Shown in pieces: positions 23,129 to 31,036 of a stretch of DNA of 36,462 bases. The notes under the pieces are model-generated. The model had not been told where the DNA came from, did no database searches, and was given only the letters and a program-made list of their open reading frames with translations. Where the stretch lies: NCBI GenBank assembly GCA_947630505.1, contig CANRHV010000026.1, forward strand, positions 1-36,462, written 5' to 3'. Every line of letters starts with the position of its first letter. Position 1 is the stretch's first letter. A program made the translations under genes and the position numbers. The stretch comes from an uncultured Monoglobus sp. GTDB taxonomy: Bacteria > Bacillota > Clostridia > Monoglobales > Monoglobaceae.

Positions 23129-23770
23129 TTACCGGTTTATAATATCAAGAATTTCTATAATGTCGCCGCATATAAAGTCGGCGCCCGCCGATTTTAGCTC
23201 GGCGGCTTTAAACGACGTTGTAACCGCGGCGCAGCTCATGCCCGCGCTTTTGGCGGACCTGACGCCGCTGAGCGCGTCCTCTATCACCAGGCAGTCGCGC
23301 GGGTCGGCGCCGAGCCGCTCCGCCGCCAGAAGATACGGCGCGGGGGACGGTTTTTTCTCGGTCACGTCCGAGCCCGAGAGTATCACGCGGAAGCTTTCGG
23401 GGTCTATCCCCGCGGCTTTAAGCGACGCAGTGAGCTTTCTCTCGGCCGCGCTGCTCACAAGCGCGATGATAAGGCCGCGGCGCGCAAGCTCCTCGATGAG
23501 CGGCTTTGCCGACGGAAAGACTTCCATTTCGCCGAGCGAGCTTTCGAAATTCAAAAACATTTGCTCGGTTATCTTTTCGATCAGGTCGCCGCGTCCCGCG
23601 CGATTGCAGGGGCCGATTATGAAGTGCTCTTCGCCCGCTCCGATAAACTCGGTGAAATCGTCGAGAGAAGCGGGAACGCCGCCCTCTCTGAGAGCGTCCA
23701 GCGCGGCTTTCATTATCACAGGCTCGGAGTTCACGATAACGCCGTCCATGTCAAAAATAACGTATTTCAT
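23129..23770 (-). CDS. HAD-superfamily hydrolase, beta-phosphoglucomutase-like
   Basis: This 213-residue HAD subfamily IA enzyme has FDMDGVIVNSEP (nucleophile Asp at about residue 7), VSSAAERK (motif II Ser), KKPSPAPYLLAAE (motif III Lys) and VIEDALSGVRSAKSAG (motif IV acidic residues). The helical cap and DGVI-type loop match the beta-phosphoglucomutase and sugar-phosphatase branch. The substrate cannot be read from sequence. It ends 13 nt before addB on the same strand. Confidence 0.87.
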   Translation of the reverse strand: MKYVIFDMDGVIVNSEPVIMKAALDALREGGVPASLDDFTEFIGAGEEHFIIGPCNRAGRGDLIEKITEQMFLNFESSLGEMEVFPSAKPLIEELARRGLIIALVSSAAERKLTASLKAAGIDPESFRVILSGSDVTEKKPSPAPYLLAAERLGADPRDCLVIEDALSGVRSAKSAGMSCAAVTTSFKAAELKSAGADFICGDIIEILDIINR

Positions 23771-23851
23771 TTTATCACCCGTTTAAATATTCACATACAT
23801 ATATTATACTTGGATTTTGCGCTCTTGTAAAGCGCGGATACAAAAAATTGC

Positions 23852-23878
23852 AAAAAAGAGCGCGGAAATTCCGCGCTC
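23852..23878 (-). terminator. Terminator of the HPr-like gene
   Basis: On the minus strand GAGCGCGGAA pairs with TTCCGCGCTC (23858-23878) and is followed by TTTTTT. It lies about 40 nt after the HPr-like stop codon. Confidence 0.85.
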
Positions 23879-23916
23879 GGCTTGCACAAATCGGCAATTA
23901 ATATATTTTACGCCCG

Positions 23917-24174
23917 TCACATATTGCTTGTGACGTATTTTCCGATTTTATCTATGGCGCGCTTCTCGTCGGCGCCCTCCGTAATAAACTTGATCTTATC
24001 TCCGGTTTTAATACCGCTGCTGAGCAGAATAAACAGCTTGCCGATATCCGTAACATAGTCGCGGCTTTCAACGTACGTTCGGCAATTGTGTTCTCCCGCC
24101 AGTCTTATAATGTCCATTGCCGGTTTTGCAGCCAATTCATATTTGTTTGTGACAGTGTGCGAAAATTCTCTCAT
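23917..24174 (-). CDS. HPr-like protein lacking the phosphorylatable His15 and Ser46
   Basis: The 85-residue protein aligns with HPr along its length: an N-terminal strand HTVTNKY, a helix after AAKPA, and a C-terminal ITEGADEKRAIDKIG helix equivalent to ASGADE of HPr. In true HPr the active site reads GIHARPA with His15. Here it reads YELAAKPA, with Ala exactly at position 15, and the regulatory Ser46 equivalent is Lys. It therefore cannot relay PTS phosphate nor be HprK-phosphorylated at the usual sites. It may be a binding or regulatory decoy. AGGAGGGG gives a strong start, and it is monocistronic with its own promoter, structured leader and terminator. Confidence 0.85.
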   Translation of the reverse strand: MREFSHTVTNKYELAAKPAMDIIRLAGEHNCRTYVESRDYVTDIGKLFILLSSGIKTGDKIKFITEGADEKRAIDKIGKYVTSNM

Positions 24175-24207
24175 ATAAATCCCCTCCTAAATATCACAAA
24201 TCAAAAT

Positions 24208-24281
24208 CGGAACGCGCTCGTTTAGGAGGCGGCGCGCCGCAATTGTTCCGTTTAAGCGGCCGCCCGGACGGCGCCGCTTAA
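24208..24281 (-). promoter_or_regulatory. Structured GC-rich leader of the HPr-like gene
   Basis: On the transcribed minus strand, TTAAGCGGC and GCCGCTTAA (24252-24281) form a 9-bp stem with a 12-nt loop. CGGAAC and GTTCCG (24208-24250) enclose a second GC-rich region containing GGCGCGCC. Both lie between the promoter at 24295-24323 and the ribosome binding site. This is unusually GC-rich for a leader here and could be cis-regulatory; no known riboswitch is recognised. Confidence 0.5.
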
Positions 24282-24294
24282 CCTCCGCATATAT

Positions 24295-24323
24295 ATTAAA
24301 CAACATTTTGGCAAAAATGTCAA
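24295..24323 (-). promoter_or_regulatory. Promoter of the HPr-like gene
   Basis: On the minus strand TTGACA (24318-24323) is perfect, the spacer is 17 nt and the -10 is TTTAAT (24295-24300). The leader to the start codon would be about 115 nt. Confidence 0.72.
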
Positions 24324-24417
24324 TCTTCATTTTATCCAATTAAATTCGCGCGCCAAAACCGATTTTTAGCAGTATTTATTCAAAATATACCGATTTGGTG
24401 GGTTTATGTAAAATTTT

Positions 24418-24433
24418 TGTTACAATTGTGTTA
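24418..24433. promoter_or_regulatory. TGTTACAATTGTGTTA motif
   Basis: The 16-nt word TGTTACAATTGTGTTA occurs here, upstream of the HPr-like promoter, and again at 33385-33400, downstream of the carboxypeptidase promoter. It contains two GTTA half-words 11 nt apart and an ACAATTGT palindromic core, so a shared regulator site is possible. Confidence 0.4.
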
Positions 24434-24485
24434 AGAACGGGATTTTGGGGAGTTTAGGAAAAGAGAAAGCATAAAACAAAGCAAT

Positions 24486-24514
24486 AAAAAACGCAGCCCC
24501 CCGAAGAAGCTGCG
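24486..24514 (-). terminator. Terminator of hup
   Basis: On the minus strand CGCAGC (complement 24509-24514) pairs with GCTGCG (complement 24492-24497), followed by TTTTTT. It is located 15 nt after the hup stop codon. Confidence 0.8.
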
Positions 24515-24528
24515 CAAGCAAGAAATGC

Positions 24529-24807
24529 TTATTTATTATTTACCAGGTCCTTGAGAGCGCGGCCCGCCTTGAACGCGGGAACCTTCGCCGCGGGAATATC
24601 CATAGGCTCGCCCGTGAGGGGGTTCTTGCCGGATCTTGCGGCTCTCTCTCTTACTTCGAAGCTGCCAAAGCCGATAAGCTGAACCTTATCGCCCTTCTTC
24701 AAAGATTCCTGAACTGTCTCGATAAAAGCGGCCAATGCTGCTTCGGAATCTTTTTTTGTCAATCCCGACTTTTCGGAAATAGCTGAAAGTAACTCTTGCT
24801 TATTCAT
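24529..24807 (-). CDS. hup: DNA-binding protein HU
   Basis: HU is the small nucleoid protein that bends DNA as a dimer. The 92-residue sequence is canonical: [17 protein letters not shown] at the N-terminus, [14 protein letters not shown] in the beta-saddle, [10 protein letters not shown] with the intercalating Pro, and C-terminal [20 protein letters not shown] (24815-24820 complement) lies 7 nt before the ATG. It is monocistronic, flanked by its own terminator and a 530-nt intergenic region upstream. Confidence 0.96.
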   Translation of the reverse strand: MNKQELLSAISEKSGLTKKDSEAALAAFIETVQESLKKGDKVQLIGFGSFEVRERAARSGKNPLTGEPMDIPAAKVPAFKAGRALKDLVNNK

Positions 24808-25185
24808 GTTTAGTCCTCCTGATTATTTTATAATAAATTTTTTATTGTTTTTCTAAAATTGTATTTCAAACTCGCCGACAGGCTCGTCCGCAATGCGGTT
24901 CATATCTTTAAGATATGTTTTGTGCTCGGTTTATAAAGAATGATTATATTGTGCATTAATCCATTTTAAATAATACTCTAATATTTTACTACAACGCGCG
25001 ACAAAATGCTACAATTATTTTTATATTTTTAAAAATTTTGTAAAACATAACAAAATTTCCGTCATTTTCCCACTAAAACTATATATATTATACGGTAAAA
25101 TCCGCCCCAAAATTATGTTGTGAATATACACAAAACGACATCTTGCCGCGATATAAATATTTTATACGCCGCCCGCAATAATTCT
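24808..25185. other. Intergenic region upstream of hup and guaB
   Basis: I see no gene. The part next to hup contains a short perfect inverted repeat, CATATCTT-T-AAGATATG (24901-24917), which would lie in the hup leader. On the minus strand a TATAAT (24943-24948) could be the hup -10, though the -35 is weak. The remainder (24960-25180) is AT-rich without a coding frame or known RNA motif. Confidence 0.45.
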
Positions 25186-25214
25186 TTGACATTTTGACTG
25201 ACTTATGTTAAAAT
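25186..25214 (+). promoter_or_regulatory. Promoter of guaB
   Basis: TTGACA (25186-25191), a 17-nt spacer ending TATGT, and TAAAAT (25209-25214). The leader of about 115 nt contains TCGGCG/CGCCGA (25238-25266) and CCGCTT/AAGCGG (25289-25303) hairpins. I could not match the conserved core of a purine or PreQ1 riboswitch. Confidence 0.78.
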
Positions 25215-25335
25215 TATAAGTTAATTAATAGAGTTTGTCGGCGGCGGCGCTCGCGCTTTTCGCCGAATATAATTTACGGATATTATTGCCGCTTTCGAAG
25301 CGGTTTAAAACAAAATTTTAAAAGGAGGAAAACTT

Positions 25336-26841
25336 ATGGCGTACTACTACAAAGAACCGTCACACACTTTCAGCGAATACCTGCTCGTTCCGGGGTATTC
25401 CGACTCAAACTGCATCCCCGCCAACGTGTCTCTCAGAACTCCTTTGGTAAAGTATCGCAAGGGAGAGGAGGAGCCCGCCCTTTCGATGAACACTCCGCTG
25501 GTCTCCGCCATAATGCAGTCGGTGTCCGGCGTGGACATGGCGATAGGTCTCGCCAAAGAAGGCGGCATATCATTTATTTTCGGCTCACAGCCGATCGAAA
25601 AGCAGGCGGAGATGATCCGCAAGGTAAAGGCCTACAAAGCGGGCTTCGTTGAGTCCGACTCCAATATAGCGCCCGACAAGACCATGGCCGACGTGGTCGC
25701 GCTCAAGGAGGAAAGGGGCCACGACACGATCGCCGTTACCGAGGACGGCACCAAAAACGGACGTCTGGTCGGCATCGTCACCGGCAGAGACTACAGGGTG
25801 ACGCGCATGTCGCCCGACGAGAAGGTCAAAAACTTTATGACGCCCCTTGACAAGCTCATAACCGCGCCCGAGGGCACAACGCTCAAAAAGGCAAACGATA
25901 TTCTTTGGGAGCACAAGCTCAACTCGCTGCCAATCGTGAACGACAGCGGCAGACTTGTGGCGTTCGTTTTCAGAAAGGACTACGAGCAGCACAAAGAGAA
26001 TCCCCACGAGCTGCTCGACCCGCACAAGCGCTATGTGGTGGGCGCGGGAATCAACACCCGCGACTACGAGGAGCGCGTTCCTGCTCTGGTCGAGGCGGGC
26101 GCCGACGTGCTGTGCATAGACTCCAGCGAGGGCTACACCGAGTGGCAGAAGCTGACGATAGATTATATCAGAAAAACCTACGGCGACAGCGTCAAGGTCG
26201 GCGCGGGCAACGTGGTAGACCGAGACGGCTTCAGGTTCCTGGCCGAGGCGGGCGCCGATTTCGTCAAGGTCGGCATAGGCGGCGGCAGTATCTGCATCAC
26301 CCGCGAGACCAAGGGTATAGGCCGCGGACAGGCCACAGCCGTTATAGAGGTGGCCGAGGCGCGCGATGAGTATTTCAAGGAGACCGGGGTTTATGTCCCC
26401 ATCTGCTCCGACGGCGGCATAGTTCTTGACCACCACATCACTCTGGCGCTGGCTATGGGCTGCGACTTCTGCATGCTGGGCAGGTATTTCGCCAGATTCG
26501 ACGAGAGCCCCACAAACAAAGTTATGGTAAACGGCAGCTATATGAAGGAATATTGGGGCGAGGGCAGCGCCAGAGCCAGAAACTGGCAGCGTTACGACCT
26601 GGGCGGCGACAAAAAGCTGTCGTTCGTCGAGGGCGTTGACTGCTACGTTCCCTACGCCGGCTCCCTGCACGACAATATGGTGACTACGCTCAGCAAGGTG
26701 CGCTCGACCATGTGCAACTGCGGCGCGCTCAGTATTCCCGAGTTCCAGAGCAAGGCCAAACTGACGCTGGTGAGCAGCGTCTCGATCATTGAGGGCGGCG
26801 CCCATGACGTTGTGGTAAAAGACAACGTGAACCACGAGTAA
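25336..26841 (+). CDS. guaB: Inosine-5'-monophosphate dehydrogenase
   Basis: IMPDH oxidises IMP to XMP with NAD+, the committed step of GMP synthesis. The 501-residue protein begins [18 protein letters not shown], typical of a clade distinct from the short E. coli-like form. It has a CBS pair inserted at about 115-220 ([16 protein letters not shown]), the phosphate and substrate loop [12 protein letters not shown], and the catalytic loop [10 protein letters not shown] with nucleophile Cys320. The late motif [18 protein letters not shown] is also present. AAAGGAGG lies before the ATG. The next gene begins 2 nt after its stop codon, so the two are coupled. Confidence 0.94.
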   Translation: MAYYYKEPSHTFSEYLLVPGYSDSNCIPANVSLRTPLVKYRKGEEEPALSMNTPLVSAIMQSVSGVDMAIGLAKEGGISFIFGSQPIEKQAEMIRKVKAYKAGFVESDSNIAPDKTMADVVALKEERGHDTIAVTEDGTKNGRLVGIVTGRDYRVTRMSPDEKVKNFMTPLDKLITAPEGTTLKKANDILWEHKLNSLPIVNDSGRLVAFVFRKDYEQHKENPHELLDPHKRYVVGAGINTRDYEERVPALVEAGADVLCIDSSEGYTEWQKLTIDYIRKTYGDSVKVGAGNVVDRDGFRFLAEAGADFVKVGIGGGSICITRETKGIGRGQATAVIEVAEARDEYFKETGVYVPICSDGGIVLDHHITLALAMGCDFCMLGRYFARFDESPTNKVMVNGSYMKEYWGEGSARARNWQRYDLGGDKKLSFVEGVDCYVPYAGSLHDNMVTTLSKVRSTMCNCGALSIPEFQSKAKLTLVSSVSIIEGGAHDVVVKDNVNHE

Positions 26842-26843
26842 AA

Positions 26844-27491
26844 GTGAGATACAAATACATATTTTTTGATCTGGACGGCACGCTGACCGACTCGAAAGAC
26901 GGGATAATAAACTCGATAAAATACGCGCTCGACTGTCTCGGAGAACCGCTGCCCGACGAAAAAACGCTGCAAAAATTTCTCGGCCCGCCGCTTGTGGACT
27001 CGTTCCAAAAATTTTGCGGCCTCAGCCGCGAGAGGGCGGAGCTGGCGCTCGTCAAATACCGCGAGCGGTTCTCGGACATCGGCATTTTTGAAAACAAGGC
27101 GTACGGCGGGATATATGACCTGCTCCAAACTTTGGTAAACGGCGGCCGCGTTCCTGTTCTCGCGACCTCGAAGCCGCGGGTGTACGCCGAGCGGATAATG
27201 ACAAAATTTCGCCTGCGGCCGTTTTTCAGGCTGCTTTGCGGCTCGGAGCTCGACGGCACGCGGAACGCCAAAAGCGAGGTCATAGAATACGCTATAGAAA
27301 AATCGGGCTGCCCGAGAGAAAAAATAATAATGGTGGGCGACCGCGAGAACGACATACTCGGCGCCAAAAAGTGCGGGATCGCCTCCTGCGGCGTGCGCTA
27401 CGGATACGCGCTCGAGGGGGAGCTGGAGGCCGCCGGCGCGGACTATATCGCGGATAATACCGATGAGCTTTTAACAATACTGATGAAATAA
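26844..27491 (+). CDS. HAD phosphatase coupled to guaB
   Basis: This 215-residue HAD subfamily IA phosphatase has FFDLDGTLTDSKDG (nucleophile Asp at about residue 9), LATSKPR (motif II), EKSGCPREKIIMVGDRENDILGAKKCG (motifs III-IV) and a C-terminal YIADNTDEL. It resembles phosphoglycolate phosphatase and 5'-nucleotidase-type Firmicute enzymes. The GTG start at 26844 has no good ribosome binding site, consistent with coupling to guaB, whose stop lies 2 nt upstream. A nucleotide-monophosphate substrate is an inference from context only. Confidence 0.86.
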   Translation: MRYKYIFFDLDGTLTDSKDGIINSIKYALDCLGEPLPDEKTLQKFLGPPLVDSFQKFCGLSRERAELALVKYRERFSDIGIFENKAYGGIYDLLQTLVNGGRVPVLATSKPRVYAERIMTKFRLRPFFRLLCGSELDGTRNAKSEVIEYAIEKSGCPREKIIMVGDRENDILGAKKCGIASCGVRYGYALEGELEAAGADYIADNTDELLTILMK

Positions 27492-27516
27492 GGGGCGGAT
27501 CTCCGCCCCTGTTTTT
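27491..27516 (+). terminator. Terminator after guaB-HAD
   Basis: AGGGGCGGA (27491-27499) and TCCGCCCCT (27502-27510) form a GC-rich stem with a two-base turn, followed by GTTTTT. It starts at the last base of the HAD stop region and separates it from the convergent hepT. Confidence 0.82.
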
Positions 27517-27850
27517 ACAAGATTTTAATTAATTGTTGCCTGAGCTTCGGCAAATCGTCATTGATCGTATCCCACACGATTTTCATATCAACGCCGGAAT
27601 AACCGTGAACAATCCTGTTTCGCATACCGTAAATTTGTTTCCACGGTATGGCTGTGATTTTGTTTTTTGCGTCATCCGATAACGAGTTTTTCGCAAGCTC
27701 GCCTATTTGCATTAGATTAAAAACGCAAGCTTCCACGCGCATGGGATCGTTTTGAAAATCTTTGAGATTTTCACAGCCGGCGCAGTAATCAATAACAGAT
27801 GTTATATGCTCAATAATTTTGTTCAGAATTCTTTTATCTTTGTTATCCAT
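27515..27850 (-). CDS. hepT: HepT-like HEPN ribonuclease toxin
   Basis: HepT is the toxin of MntA/HepT (type VII) modules and is silenced by polyadenylylation of a tyrosine by MntA. The 111-residue helical protein has the HEPN RX4-6H signature and its following Tyr in RNRIVHGY near residue 85, plus NLMQIGELAKNLS-like helices. The ATG at 27848-27850 overlaps the mntA frame by 8 nt (ATGGATAA), a sign of tight coupling. It is last in a likely C40 peptidase-mntA-hepT run. Confidence 0.9.
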   Translation of the reverse strand: MDNKDKRILNKIIEHITSVIDYCAGCENLKDFQNDPMRVEACVFNLMQIGELAKNSLSDDAKNKITAIPWKQIYGMRNRIVHGYSGVDMKIVWDTINDDLPKLRQQLIKIL

Positions 27851-28142
27851 AGATCTGCACCCCGTTTTTGGAGATTTCCATATCAATTTCGGAATTTTTC
27901 ACGATCTGAGTCGTGTCGATCATATCAATATTTTTATCAAGGGACACTGAAACATCCTCGAGTAAACCGAAAAACGACAGCCCATTCAGACCGCTGTCGA
28001 CCAGAATATCAACATCGCTGTTTTTGCGCGCTTCGCCTTTGGCATAGGAGCCGAATAAAACAGCTTTTTTAATGTTATGATTTTTAAACACGGGCCTCAG
28101 TATTGATTCTATTTGTTGAGGCGAGTATACTTTGTCGGTCAT
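27843..28142 (-). CDS. mntA: MntA-like nucleotidyltransferase antitoxin
   Basis: This minimal nucleotidyltransferase AMPylates HepT. The 99-residue protein has the GSX10DXD motif in LFGSYAKGEARKNSDVDILVD, with both catalytic Asps. I chose the ATG at 28140-28142 since GGAG lies 8 nt upstream; the ORF can extend to 28151. The antitoxin-first, toxin-second order with an 8-nt overlap is standard for the family. Confidence 0.9.
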   Translation of the reverse strand: MTDKVYSPQQIESILRPVFKNHNIKKAVLFGSYAKGEARKNSDVDILVDSGLNGLSFFGLLEDVSVSLDKNIDMIDTTQIVKNSEIDMEISKNGVQIYG

Positions 28143-28143
28143 T

Positions 28144-28818
28144 TTAATCATCTCCGAATAGGATTTTCAGGATTTGCTTGGGCGGTTTTTGACGAAGGCC
28201 GTCGCGGTCGGGAGCGGCGGCGCCGAAAAAGCGAAACGACGACACGTTTTTTGTGTATTCGCCGCCGCGGACACAGAGTCCGAATTTTTTGTGCCAATCA
28301 ATATAATACCCATACATGCATTTTTTAACAAGCGCCGCCGCTTCGCTTTTTTCACCCAAGCCCGACGCCGCGCAAAGCTGAACGCCCGGTGGGCTGGAAT
28401 GGAGCAATATCAGGCTTTTGTCGCCGCATTCCGAAACCGCGATATAAACGTGGCCGTTTCCGGACACTATGTCGCCCGCTGAGAATACGGACGGATTTTT
28501 AATATATTCGCCGAGGCCGAGCTCGGCGAAAAGCGCGGCCTGGCTGTCGGCGAGAGCGACATATTTTCCTCCGCCCCAAAAATTGCACATGACCCAGCCG
28601 ACGTAGCCGCTGCAGTCAAGGCCTTTTTCTTTTTCGTACTTGTGCTTTTTAAAGTCGTAATCTTCGCCGCAGTCTCGGTAAAATCTTTCCCATTTCGGGT
28701 TAAGGCCGAGCCTGCCGAGGTCGCCGCTGCCTTCCCAGCCTCCGCCCCAGACATACATCACGCGGTGCGCCGGAATAAGCGCGGTTTTTAAAAAATCGGT
28801 CAAGGTTTTTTCGCGCAT
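28144..28818 (-). CDS. NlpC/P60-like (C40) cysteine peptidase
   Basis: This 224-residue protein has a putative catalytic Cys in GLDCSGYVGWVM and His in NGHVYIAVS, as in NlpC/P60 cell-wall hydrolases. An N-terminal YVWGGGWEGSG resembles the YVWGG motif of this fold. No signal peptide or cell-wall-binding domain is visible, which is unusual for a secreted hydrolase. GGGAG lies 8 nt ahead of the ATG at 28816-28818. The stop codon is 1 nt from mntA, so the three genes may be one transcript. Whether its activity is peptidase or amidase is not known. Confidence 0.82.
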   Translation of the reverse strand: MREKTLTDFLKTALIPAHRVMYVWGGGWEGSGDLGRLGLNPKWERFYRDCGEDYDFKKHKYEKEKGLDCSGYVGWVMCNFWGGGKYVALADSQAALFAELGLGEYIKNPSVFSAGDIVSGNGHVYIAVSECGDKSLILLHSSPPGVQLCAASGLGEKSEAAALVKKCMYGYYIDWHKKFGLCVRGGEYTKNVSSFRFFGAAAPDRDGLRQKPPKQILKILFGDD

Positions 28819-28870
28819 AAAAATCACTCCCGATCTTGATATATTCGGGACATAGGAATTTTATGCGCGA

Positions 28871-29314
28871 TTATTTTTGTCTGTTTTCGATGGCCGTGAT
28901 CTTGTCCACGCGGCGGCCGTGTCTGCCGCCCAGGTGCTCGGCCTCGAGATAAGCCTTGACGATCTCAAGCGCCAGGCCCGGGCCGGTGATGCGCTCGCCC
29001 AGACAGATTATGTGGGCGTCGTTGTGCTCCTTCGCCATTTTGGCCGAAAACACGTCGGTGACGTGGGCGGCTCTGATGCCCTTTACTTTATTAGCCGCGA
29101 TCGAGACGCCGATGCCGGTGCCGCAGACCAGTATTCCCTTTTCGCACTCTCCCGACACAATGCTGTTCGCCACGGTCTCCGCTATGTCGGGGTAATCCAT
29201 CGGCTCTCCGGGCTTGGTGCCGAAGTCCTTAAACTCATAGCCGTTTTGTTTCAAAAATTCTTTTATTGATTCTTTAAGCACAACTCCGCCGTGGTCGCTG
29301 CCGATTGCTATCAT
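28871..29314 (-). CDS. rpiB: Ribose-5-phosphate isomerase B
   Basis: RpiB interconverts ribose 5-phosphate and ribulose 5-phosphate. The 147-residue protein shows IAIGSDHGGVVLKE, FGTKPGEPMDYPD, the catalytic Cys in GILVCGTGIGVSIAANK, and NDAHIICLGERITG, with HLGGRHGRRVDKI at the end, all canonical. GGAGGAAT precedes the ATG. The C40 peptidase gene begins 52 nt downstream. Confidence 0.95.
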   Translation of the reverse strand: MIAIGSDHGGVVLKESIKEFLKQNGYEFKDFGTKPGEPMDYPDIAETVANSIVSGECEKGILVCGTGIGVSIAANKVKGIRAAHVTDVFSAKMAKEHNDAHIICLGERITGPGLALEIVKAYLEAEHLGGRHGRRVDKITAIENRQK

Positions 29315-29376
29315 GGTAATTCCTCCTTATGGCTTGTGGCGCGGTGTGTTTATCGCCGCTTTTGGTGTGTGCCGTT

Positions 29377-29781
29377 TTATCTTGAAAAATAGCGGTCGAT
29401 CTTCGCGCGCACGTCCGCCAGCTGCTTCACGAGATCCAGAATGTTGTCGTAATCCTCGCGGCCCAGTCTGAGCTTTCTAGCGACGGTGCGCATAAAGCGC
29501 TGCTCGCTCTCGTCGTAAACGTTGTCCGACAGCATGAGCGCCGCGGTCTCGAGAATAACGATCTTGATCTCGTTTTCGGAGCAGCTTTCGTAAAGCTCGC
29601 CGCAAACCTCGTCAAAGCCCTTTTGTGGCGCGTATCTCGGCTTTTCGATCCCCATTTCTCTGCAATAACCGTTGATGATCTCTCTTTCCGCGCGGTCGAA
29701 TTCCTCGTTTGTCATCGCCGCGTGTATGCACAGGTCAAGAAACAATTCCTTCTGTTTCTCGTCAAGTCTGTTTAAATACAT
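29377..29781 (-). CDS. TerB-like helical protein
   Basis: The 134-residue protein is all helical. The pattern LCIHAAMTNEEFDRAEREIINGYC and the later LMLSDNVYDESEQRFMRTVAR matches the TerB/DUF-type fold with paired acidic residues that can bind metal. A role in envelope stress or tellurite-type systems is known only for other family members. The ATG at 29779-29781 has GGAGG 6 nt upstream, so the longer frame is rejected. It has no ter-operon neighbours here. Confidence 0.78.
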   Translation of the reverse strand: MYLNRLDEKQKELFLDLCIHAAMTNEEFDRAEREIINGYCREMGIEKPRYAPQKGFDEVCGELYESCSENEIKIVILETAALMLSDNVYDESEQRFMRTVARKLRLGREDYDNILDLVKQLADVRAKIDRYFSR

Positions 29782-29922
29782 AAGTTTCCTCCGCCTTTCT
29801 GATAATTTCGATATTGCCGTACAAATAATCGTTATCATTAATTATAACATATCGGGCGCTTAAAATCAACAATAAATTGTTAAATTTGGATAAAAATTTG
29901 CGCTTGAATTTGAATAAAAGAA

Positions 29923-29951
29923 ACCTCCGCGGGATTTGTTCCCGCGGAGGT
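29923..29951 (-). terminator. Terminator after the FxLYD-like lipoprotein gene
   Basis: ACCTCCGCGGGA (29923-29934) pairs over 12 bp with TCCCGCGGAGGT (29940-29951). On the minus strand it is followed by TTCTTTTATTC. It lies just after the lipoprotein stop codon. Confidence 0.82.
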
Positions 29952-29955
29952 GTGA

Positions 29956-30648
29956 TTACTTGGCAGAAGGTGATTCACTTTCTTTAGTTTCTCCTCTGGC
30001 GTCGTCGAGCTCGGCTTGGAGAAGTTTGATATCCTTATTGTCGGGATATTTTTCGAGAGCCTCGTCCAATAAAATTTCGGCTTTATTATATTCTTTTGCG
30101 TAAATCGCGTAATCTATTTGATTTTTAAGAGCATTCAATTCTTGCTCGGCTTCTTTATCCTCCTGTGATGTTTCCTCTATTTCGATGACCGAAGCTTTCC
30201 ATGAATTGATCTCTTCCTCGGTTCTGTTTTCCAATTCATCCGTATAAGTGTCAAACACGTCGACATCGCCCTCGGCGAGAATCCTTGATGACGTGACTAC
30301 TTCCTGTCCGAGATATTTTCCTTCACCGTCAAAAACCTCAAAAGTTATTTTTACGTCACTGTCATCGCCGGCGTTTTTATGGATATTGCCTTTGAAGCGG
30401 ACGGTGTTTCCTTTAATCACAAAACCGGTGTCCGAAACACCTATCGGCGAGGTGTCGGCGTTTATGTTCTTATATTGATTTTTTGAGCTTTTTTTCTCGC
30501 TTTTTTCGCTTGAGCCGGTTTGATTTTCAGCTCCCTGCTGCTCCGTTTCGGTTTGCGCTTGCTGAGAGCCTCCCGAGCAGCCTGCCGCAGAAACAACAAG
30601 CGCCGCGGATATTAAAAATACTCCTAAAAGTTTTCCTATGTATTTCAT
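29956..30648 (-). CDS. Lipoprotein with FxLYD-like domain
   Basis: This 230-residue lipoprotein precursor has a lipobox VSAAGC at about residues 19-24, followed by a Gly/Ser/Gln/Glu-rich linker (about 25-60). A beta-rich domain follows (NTVRFKGNIHKNAGDDSDVKITFEVFDGEG pattern) that resembles FxLYD or DUF3426-type extracytoplasmic domains. The C-terminus (about 170-225) is charged and helical with a TPR-like pattern (AKEYNKAEILLDEALEKYPDN). The signal region fits the Gram-positive cell surface. Function is unknown. AGGAGAAAC precedes the ATG. Confidence 0.82.
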   Translation of the reverse strand: MKYIGKLLGVFLISAALVVSAAGCSGGSQQAQTETEQQGAENQTGSSEKSEKKSSKNQYKNINADTSPIGVSDTGFVIKGNTVRFKGNIHKNAGDDSDVKITFEVFDGEGKYLGQEVVTSSRILAEGDVDVFDTYTDELENRTEEEINSWKASVIEIEETSQEDKEAEQELNALKNQIDYAIYAKEYNKAEILLDEALEKYPDNKDIKLLQAELDDARGETKESESPSAK

Positions 30649-30675
30649 ATGTGTTTCTCCTTTCCGTTGATTGAT

Positions 30676-30999
30676 CTAAACCGTTAAACCGATAGCCGCC
30701 ATGATGATCGCGAGCGGTATGGCGCAGGCGGACATCACTATTCCCGCGATAGCCTTGCCACCTGCCCCTTTAACCTTGCCTACGATCCCGAGCACCAGGC
30801 CGACTATGCTCATGATGATCGATGCCAGAGGGAACCAGCAGGTCACGATCGAAATGATGCCGAGCACCATGGACGCGGTTCCGCCCGGCTTTTTTGCCTG
30901 CGCGCCCGAATAGCCGCTTTGCCCGGACGCAAGCGGAGCGCCGCAGTTTTGGCACATGGGTCCGGGGCCGCCTTCTTTTCCGCATTTTGAACAATACAT
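30676..30999 (-). CDS. Zinc-ribbon plus DUF4190-like membrane protein
   Basis: This 107-residue protein begins MYCSKCGKEGGPGPMCQNCG, a C4 zinc ribbon, followed by a Gly/Ser linker and two membrane helices (about 45-68 and 80-105). The layout and the GIISIVTCWFPLASIIMSIVGLVLGIVG pattern match DUF4190 proteins that are common in Clostridia. It stands 27 nt upstream of the lipoprotein start on the same strand, so the two are probably co-transcribed. The function is not known. Confidence 0.82.
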   Translation of the reverse strand: MYCSKCGKEGGPGPMCQNCGAPLASGQSGYSGAQAKKPGGTASMVLGIISIVTCWFPLASIIMSIVGLVLGIVGKVKGAGGKAIAGIVMSACAIPLAIIMAAIGLTV

Positions 31000-31036
31000 T
31001 TTAAATACCTCCGTTTTAATATATTTAATTTTATAT

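Noticed and set aside
25215..25335. Purine-type riboswitch upstream of guaB
   Set aside because: Two short hairpins exist, but the conserved junction and loop-loop sequences of purine riboswitches are missing.
25585..26835. 416-codon minus-strand frame over guaB
   Set aside because: It is a shadow of the GC-rich guaB gene, which has full IMPDH motifs. The antisense frame has no recognisable domain.
29377..29838. Longer TerB start at 29838
   Set aside because: The inner ATG at 29779-29781 has GGAGG at ideal spacing, while the extension crosses the likely leader.
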